DNA from: DASVHS01 sp038244815
GTDB taxonomy: Bacteria > Acidobacteriota > Thermoanaerobaculia > Gp7-AA8
Reading direction: 5' to 3'
NCBI GenBank assembly: GCA_038244815.1
Contig: JBBRTB010000027.1
Span: 1 to 54,053 of the forward strand
DNA: 54,053 nt
A model generated the notes under the pieces. The model searched no databases. It was not told where the DNA came from and saw only the letters and a program-made list of their open reading frames with translations. This document shows, piece by piece, positions 50,741 to 54,053 of this stretch (position 1 is the first letter of the stretch; the number at the start of each line of letters is the position of its first letter). A program made the translations under genes and the position numbers.

Positions 50741-52621
50741 ATGAAGGTCCTATTGACAAGTGTTTGCCGGCCCCTTGGTGAACGATATGGCGATGCCCCG
50801 AGTGTCGGATACGAGCTGCTGTATGGCCAGGTCACGCGGAGTCAGGGCATCTTCAGCCCGCGTGCGAACCATATTCAGTTCTCGCTCGAATACATCGCAG
50901 AGAATCTCGACGCCGAGACGACGGTGCTCCACTATCCGAGCCGGCGGGAGCTGGTCCGGGAACTGGCGAGGGGCTACGACTACGTAGGTGTCTCGTTCGT
51001 CCTCTCGACATTTCACCGACTCAAGGAAGTCGTCGCGCTCGTCCGGGTACACTCTCCACGCTCGAAGGTCATCGTCGGCGGCTATGGCACTGTCCTCTCC
51101 GACGAAGAACTCGCTCCATGGTCCGACCACGTCTGCCGGGAAGAGGGAGTGGCCTTCATGCGCCGCCTCCTCGGCGAGGCGCCGGCCGCGATGCCGTACC
51201 GTCACCCGATGGTCGTCAGCCGCCTGAAGCTCTTCGGCCACGAGGTCTCGCGCACCGGCATGGTCTTTGCCGGACTCGGGTGTCCCAACGGCTGCGACTT
51301 CTGCTGCACCTCGCACTTCTTCAAGCGCAAACACATCCGTCTTCTCCCCACCGGCCGTGACATCTACGACGTGATCCGGCGCTACCAGGAAATCGAGCCC
51401 GAGATGTCGGTGGTCATTCTCGACGAGGACTTCCTCCTGAATCGCCAGCGCGCGCTCGAGTTACGCGAGTGCGTCGTTGCCGGTGGCCGCCCACTGTCGG
51501 TCTTTGCCTTCGCCAGCGTGAAGGCCGTCAGCCAATACAGCGTGACCGAGATTCTGGAGATGGGGATCGACGGGCTCTGGATTGGATACGAGGGAACGCG
51601 CTCCGCATACGCGAAGCAGGCGGGACGTCCCGTAGCGGAGCTGTTTCGCGAGTTGCGCGATCACGGCGTCAGCATTCTCACGTCGATGATCGTCGGGCTT
51701 CCGTATCAGACGCCGGCCATCATCGAACAGGAGATGTCCGATCTTCTGCAGCTCGATCCGACCTTCTGTCAGTTCCTCATCTACGGGCCGACACCGGGGA
51801 CTCCGTTTTACGAACAGGTGATGCGGGAAGGTCGGCTCCACCAGGAGCTGACCGATGACCGCGAGACCTACTACCGCAACTGCACCGGCTTCAAGGCCAT
51901 GGTTCACCATCCGACGATGACCCCTAGGGAGATCGAGACAGCGCAGGCACGATGCTTCGCCGAGGACTTCCGGCGTCTGGGGCCGTCGATCTTCCGCTCT
52001 ATCGAAACGCGTCTTCTCGGATATCTGAAGCTCAAGGACTCCCCGATTCCAATCGTGCGACAGAAGGCTGCACGGTTCGCGCTCGAGATCCGTCGCGCCT
52101 ATCCGGTGTTCCTCGCCGGAAAACTGCTCGCCCGCGAACACCACGTCAGGCGCTGGATTGCCGATCTCGAGTCGAGAGCGAACCAGTCTCTCGGGACACC
52201 GTCACGGAGCGAAGGCCTCCGTTCTCTCGTCACTCTCGGCCTAGCGGCATGGACCGCGATCAAGCTCCGCCTGTCTCTCTCTCAACACCCACGACTCGTG
52301 CGCCATACCTATCGGATGCCTGACGAGTCATTACCGGCGCGGGTCTGGCGCCGCCTGCGGAATCAGGACACGGAACGTGAACGGATAAAGGTCGAGCTTC
52401 GGCCTGAAGCGACAATCTGGGTGACCGTCGCGGGAACGCTCACGGTCGCAAACGCCGAGCGCCTGGCGGCGGACGTCGCGGCCGGCTTGCGCCGGCGGAA
52501 GGAGCGCGTCGTCCTCGACCTCGAGAAACTCGTGCAGACAGAGCGCGAGGCACTGGACAGGCTTATCGAGTTGCTCTACGCGTACCACGAGCGCATCCGG
52601 GTGCTCGCTCCGCCGGTGTAA
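50741..52621 (+). CDS. B12-binding radical SAM protein with C-terminal STAS-like domain
   Basis: A 626-residue protein starting MKVLLTSVCRPLGERYG. A B12-binding-like Rossmann domain (about 40-150: YDYVGVSFVLSTFHRLKEVVAL, SKVIVGGYGTVLSDEEL) is followed by a radical SAM core with CxxxCxxC at Cys181, Cys185 and Cys188 (CPNGCDFC) and DEDFLLNR, GIDGLWIGYEG, IVGLPYQTP. A helical region leads to a final STAS-like domain (about 555-626: ATIWVTVAGTLTVANAERLA, ERVVLDLEKL). B12 radical SAM proteins methylate or rearrange unactivated carbons. The C-terminal STAS-like part is unusual. The substrate is unknown. Confidence 0.88.
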   Translation: MKVLLTSVCRPLGERYGDAPSVGYELLYGQVTRSQGIFSPRANHIQFSLEYIAENLDAETTVLHYPSRRELVRELARGYDYVGVSFVLSTFHRLKEVVALVRVHSPRSKVIVGGYGTVLSDEELAPWSDHVCREEGVAFMRRLLGEAPAAMPYRHPMVVSRLKLFGHEVSRTGMVFAGLGCPNGCDFCCTSHFFKRKHIRLLPTGRDIYDVIRRYQEIEPEMSVVILDEDFLLNRQRALELRECVVAGGRPLSVFAFASVKAVSQYSVTEILEMGIDGLWIGYEGTRSAYAKQAGRPVAELFRELRDHGVSILTSMIVGLPYQTPAIIEQEMSDLLQLDPTFCQFLIYGPTPGTPFYEQVMREGRLHQELTDDRETYYRNCTGFKAMVHHPTMTPREIETAQARCFAEDFRRLGPSIFRSIETRLLGYLKLKDSPIPIVRQKAARFALEIRRAYPVFLAGKLLAREHHVRRWIADLESRANQSLGTPSRSEGLRSLVTLGLAAWTAIKLRLSLSQHPRLVRHTYRMPDESLPARVWRRLRNQDTERERIKVELRPEATIWVTVAGTLTVANAERLAADVAAGLRRRKERVVLDLEKLVQTEREALDRLIELLYAYHERIRVLAPPV

Positions 52622-52958
52622 GAGGCAGGAGCGGCAGAGACCTGCTTCGCGCCGCCTTCATATCTGTGAAAATGCAGGCGTAGCCAGCGAGGAGGTGAGG
52701 ACTGCGGTTCGATAATCGTCCACTCGCCCCAGCCAGCCCGCGCCGCTCGGCGTGATCCTGAAGACGCCGCCGTTGCTGTCGCGGCTGACCGAAAAGGCCC
52801 CATCGGGGCGGCACCTCGCATCCCGGCTCCCCTCGCCATCTGCCGGGTCGCAGGAATCCCTCCGAGAGCGAGGGCCGTCCGTGGTGATCTCCGTCACCGC
52901 GCTCGGCCCGCGCGGCACTTCCCTTGCTGCAAATATCCCTTTCGCCAGGAGGGCGCGG
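52622..52958 (-). pseudogene. Possible remnant of a beta-propeller protein
   Basis: This 337-bp stretch has no convincing intact gene. On the minus strand a short frame (about 52658-52918) encodes SAVTEITTDGPRS, then RPDGAFSVSRDSNGGVFRITPSGAGW, which resembles a blade of NHL or sorbosone-dehydrogenase-type propellers, but start, length and frame are not gene-like. The plus strand ends with the AGGAGGG ribosome site of the next gene (52947-52953). Confidence 0.3.
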
Positions 52959-53918
52959 GTGGAAAGCCGCGGGCAGCAATCGGGACGCAGACGGAGTGAC
53001 CAGGACGCGGTCGATCAGAGGCTCAGGATTCTGGCCGTCGACGACGATCCTGCCTATCTCCGTTTTCTCAATCACGTTCTTACCGGTGCGGGATTCATCG
53101 TCCAGACGGCCCCCGATGGGGCCGCCGCCATCGATCGCATCCGCGAGCGCTGCGAAGTCGATCTGCTGCTGATCGATCTGAAGATGCCGGGAATCGACGG
53201 CATCGAAACGGTACGCCGCATCCAGAGCGAGTGCCCGGTAAGCGGTCTCTACACGATCCTGTTGACGGCGGACGCCGCGCCGGAAACGAGACTCCGCGCG
53301 CTCGAGAGCGGGCTCGACGATTTTCTCTCCAAGCAGTCGAGCGATTCGGAGATCATCGCCAAAATCCGCAGCGCCGCACGTCGGCTGGAGCTGGAGCGAA
53401 GACTCCATGTCGAGAACGAGGAACTGCAGGCACTGGCACTGACCGACGAATTGACCGGCGTGGCCAATCGACGCGCGCTGTTTCGTGCCGCCGCCGCGAT
53501 CCTCGGCTCGTCCCGGCAACTGACCGTGGTCATGTTCGACCTCGACCGGTTCAAGAGTGTCAACGATACGTACGGCCATCTCGCCGGTGACCGCATCCTC
53601 GCCGACGTCGCGGCGGTGTTCAGGACATCGACCAGGTTCGAGGACCTCATCGGCCGCTACGGCGGCGACGAATTCGTGCTTCTCCTTCCCGACACCGATG
53701 TCGAGGAAGCACGAGAGATTGCCGACCGTGTCCTGGGCAGGATCCAGCAGATCAGATGGAGCATCGCCGGCGCTGTGATCAACATCGGCGCGCAGTACGG
53801 AGTCGCCGCATCGGCGGGAGGAGGCAACCTGCCCGATCTTCTCGCCGAATGTGACCAGGCCCTGTATTCGGGAAAAAGGCGCGACTCCGGGCCCTCGGCC
53901 CCGTCGCCGAGTGCCTAG
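52959..53918 (+). CDS. Response regulator with GGDEF domain (diguanylate cyclase)
   Basis: A 319-residue protein. The start GTG 52959 is fixed by AGGAGGG 5 nt upstream. A receiver domain (about 20-140) has LRILAVDDDPAYLRFL and the phospho-acceptor Asp73 in LLLIDLKMPG. After a helical linker, a GGDEF domain follows (about 160-310) with TDELTGVANRRALF, FDLDRFKSVNDTYGHLAGD, GGDEF at 235-239 and the RxxD inhibitory site (RFED) five residues before it. It should make cyclic di-GMP when phosphorylated. No partner kinase is adjacent. Confidence 0.93.
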   Translation: MESRGQQSGRRRSDQDAVDQRLRILAVDDDPAYLRFLNHVLTGAGFIVQTAPDGAAAIDRIRERCEVDLLLIDLKMPGIDGIETVRRIQSECPVSGLYTILLTADAAPETRLRALESGLDDFLSKQSSDSEIIAKIRSAARRLELERRLHVENEELQALALTDELTGVANRRALFRAAAAILGSSRQLTVVMFDLDRFKSVNDTYGHLAGDRILADVAAVFRTSTRFEDLIGRYGGDEFVLLLPDTDVEEAREIADRVLGRIQQIRWSIAGAVINIGAQYGVAASAGGGNLPDLLAECDQALYSGKRRDSGPSAPSPSA

Positions 53919-53993
53919 TGCACGTTCAAGCTTGCTAGACTGAGTGAAGTTGAGTTGACCGAAATTGGCAACGAGTGTGAGGGAGGGCGAGCC

Positions 53994-54053
53994 ATGTCGG
54001 AAAAGAGGTACATCGTTCGGTTGAGCGAGGATGAGCGTGCAAGTCTGATTGGC
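53994..54053 (+). CDS. IS630-like transposase, N-terminal fragment (runs off the window)
   Basis: The first 20 codons read MSEKRYIVRLSEDERASLIG, matching the start of IS630-family transposases (helix-turn-helix N-terminus). A GGAGGG ribosome site lies upstream. The gene continues beyond 54053. The left inverted end of the element, if present, should lie in 53920-53990. Confidence 0.6.
   Translation, partial: MSEKRYIVRLSEDERASLIG

Noticed and set aside
52752..52958. Upstream 69-residue extension of the REC-GGDEF protein
   Set aside because: It has no domain, and a perfect AGGAGGG ribosome site points to GTG 52959.

Overview
The window is about 54 kb of high-GC bacterial chromosome. No 16S gene or other lineage marker is present. 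The gene style suggests Acidobacteriota or a neighbouring phylum: mixed type IV pilus / type II secretion genes, a secretin ending in a cohesin-like domain, a HemQ-type haem protein, selenocysteine use and REP-like intergenic palindromes. That assignment is inference. Genes are densely packed, with many ATGA, GTGA or TGATG overlaps. Most convergent gene pairs are separated by a long palindromic or low-complexity repeat.

The most notable content is a selenocysteine (Sec) system. (1) A 98-nt tRNA-Sec gene (selC, anticodon UCA) lies on the minus strand at 17115-17212, with a 6-bp D stem and a 9-bp variable arm. (2) A secreted thioredoxin-TPR protein (7889-9184) has an in-frame TGA exactly where the first Cys of its CxxC motif should be. 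(3) A Spx/ArsC-like protein (11916-12266, minus strand) also has an in-frame TGA at the first Cys of CxxC. A standard gene caller would truncate the first protein and miss the second. selA, selB and selD are not in the window.

Layout. 1-4 kb: a sensory-rhodopsin-transducer-like protein divergent from a MarR regulator with a palindromic operator, an FHA-GAF-PP2C phosphatase, a VanZ-like protein, and a TetR-SDR pair. 4.7-9.2 kb: an operon of S9 peptidase, M20 hydrolase and Sec-thioredoxin-TPR. 9.3-13.3 kb (minus strand): Smr protein, possible small ORF, BFD-type [2Fe-2S] protein, Sec-Spx/ArsC, small membrane protein and matrixin-like protease with Ig-like repeats. 13.4-17.2 kb: tRNA-Ala(GGC), a secreted unknown protein, tonB-exbB-exbD-exbD and tRNA-Sec. 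17.3-27 kb: prepilin peptidase, a PilS/NtrB-like kinase and four minor pilins, two of them very large. 27-30.2 kb (minus strand): a membrane-bound spermidine-synthase-like protein. 30.3-40 kb: pilC, pilB, pilM, pilN, pilO, pilP, pilQ and three pseudopilins. 40-50.5 kb: M16 peptidase, a MITE-like element, L,D-transpeptidase, recN, tsaC, mgtE, HemQ-like protein, MFS exporter, GNAT/BioF2-like acyltransferase, YbaK and tRNA-Gln(UUG). 50.5-54 kb (accessory-looking): an ankyrin-repeat remnant, a B12-binding radical SAM-STAS fusion, a response regulator with GGDEF domain, and the start of an IS630-like transposase.

How the genes fit together: the pilus genes form a nearly complete assembly machine (peptidase, ATPase, platform, alignment complex, secretin, pseudopilins). 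The TonB/Exb genes supply energy to the outer membrane. The two predicted selenoproteins and the BFD protein point to thiol and iron-sulphur redox chemistry that needs the nearby tRNA-Sec gene. Only one stretch over 300 bases (52622-52958) lacks a convincing intact gene.
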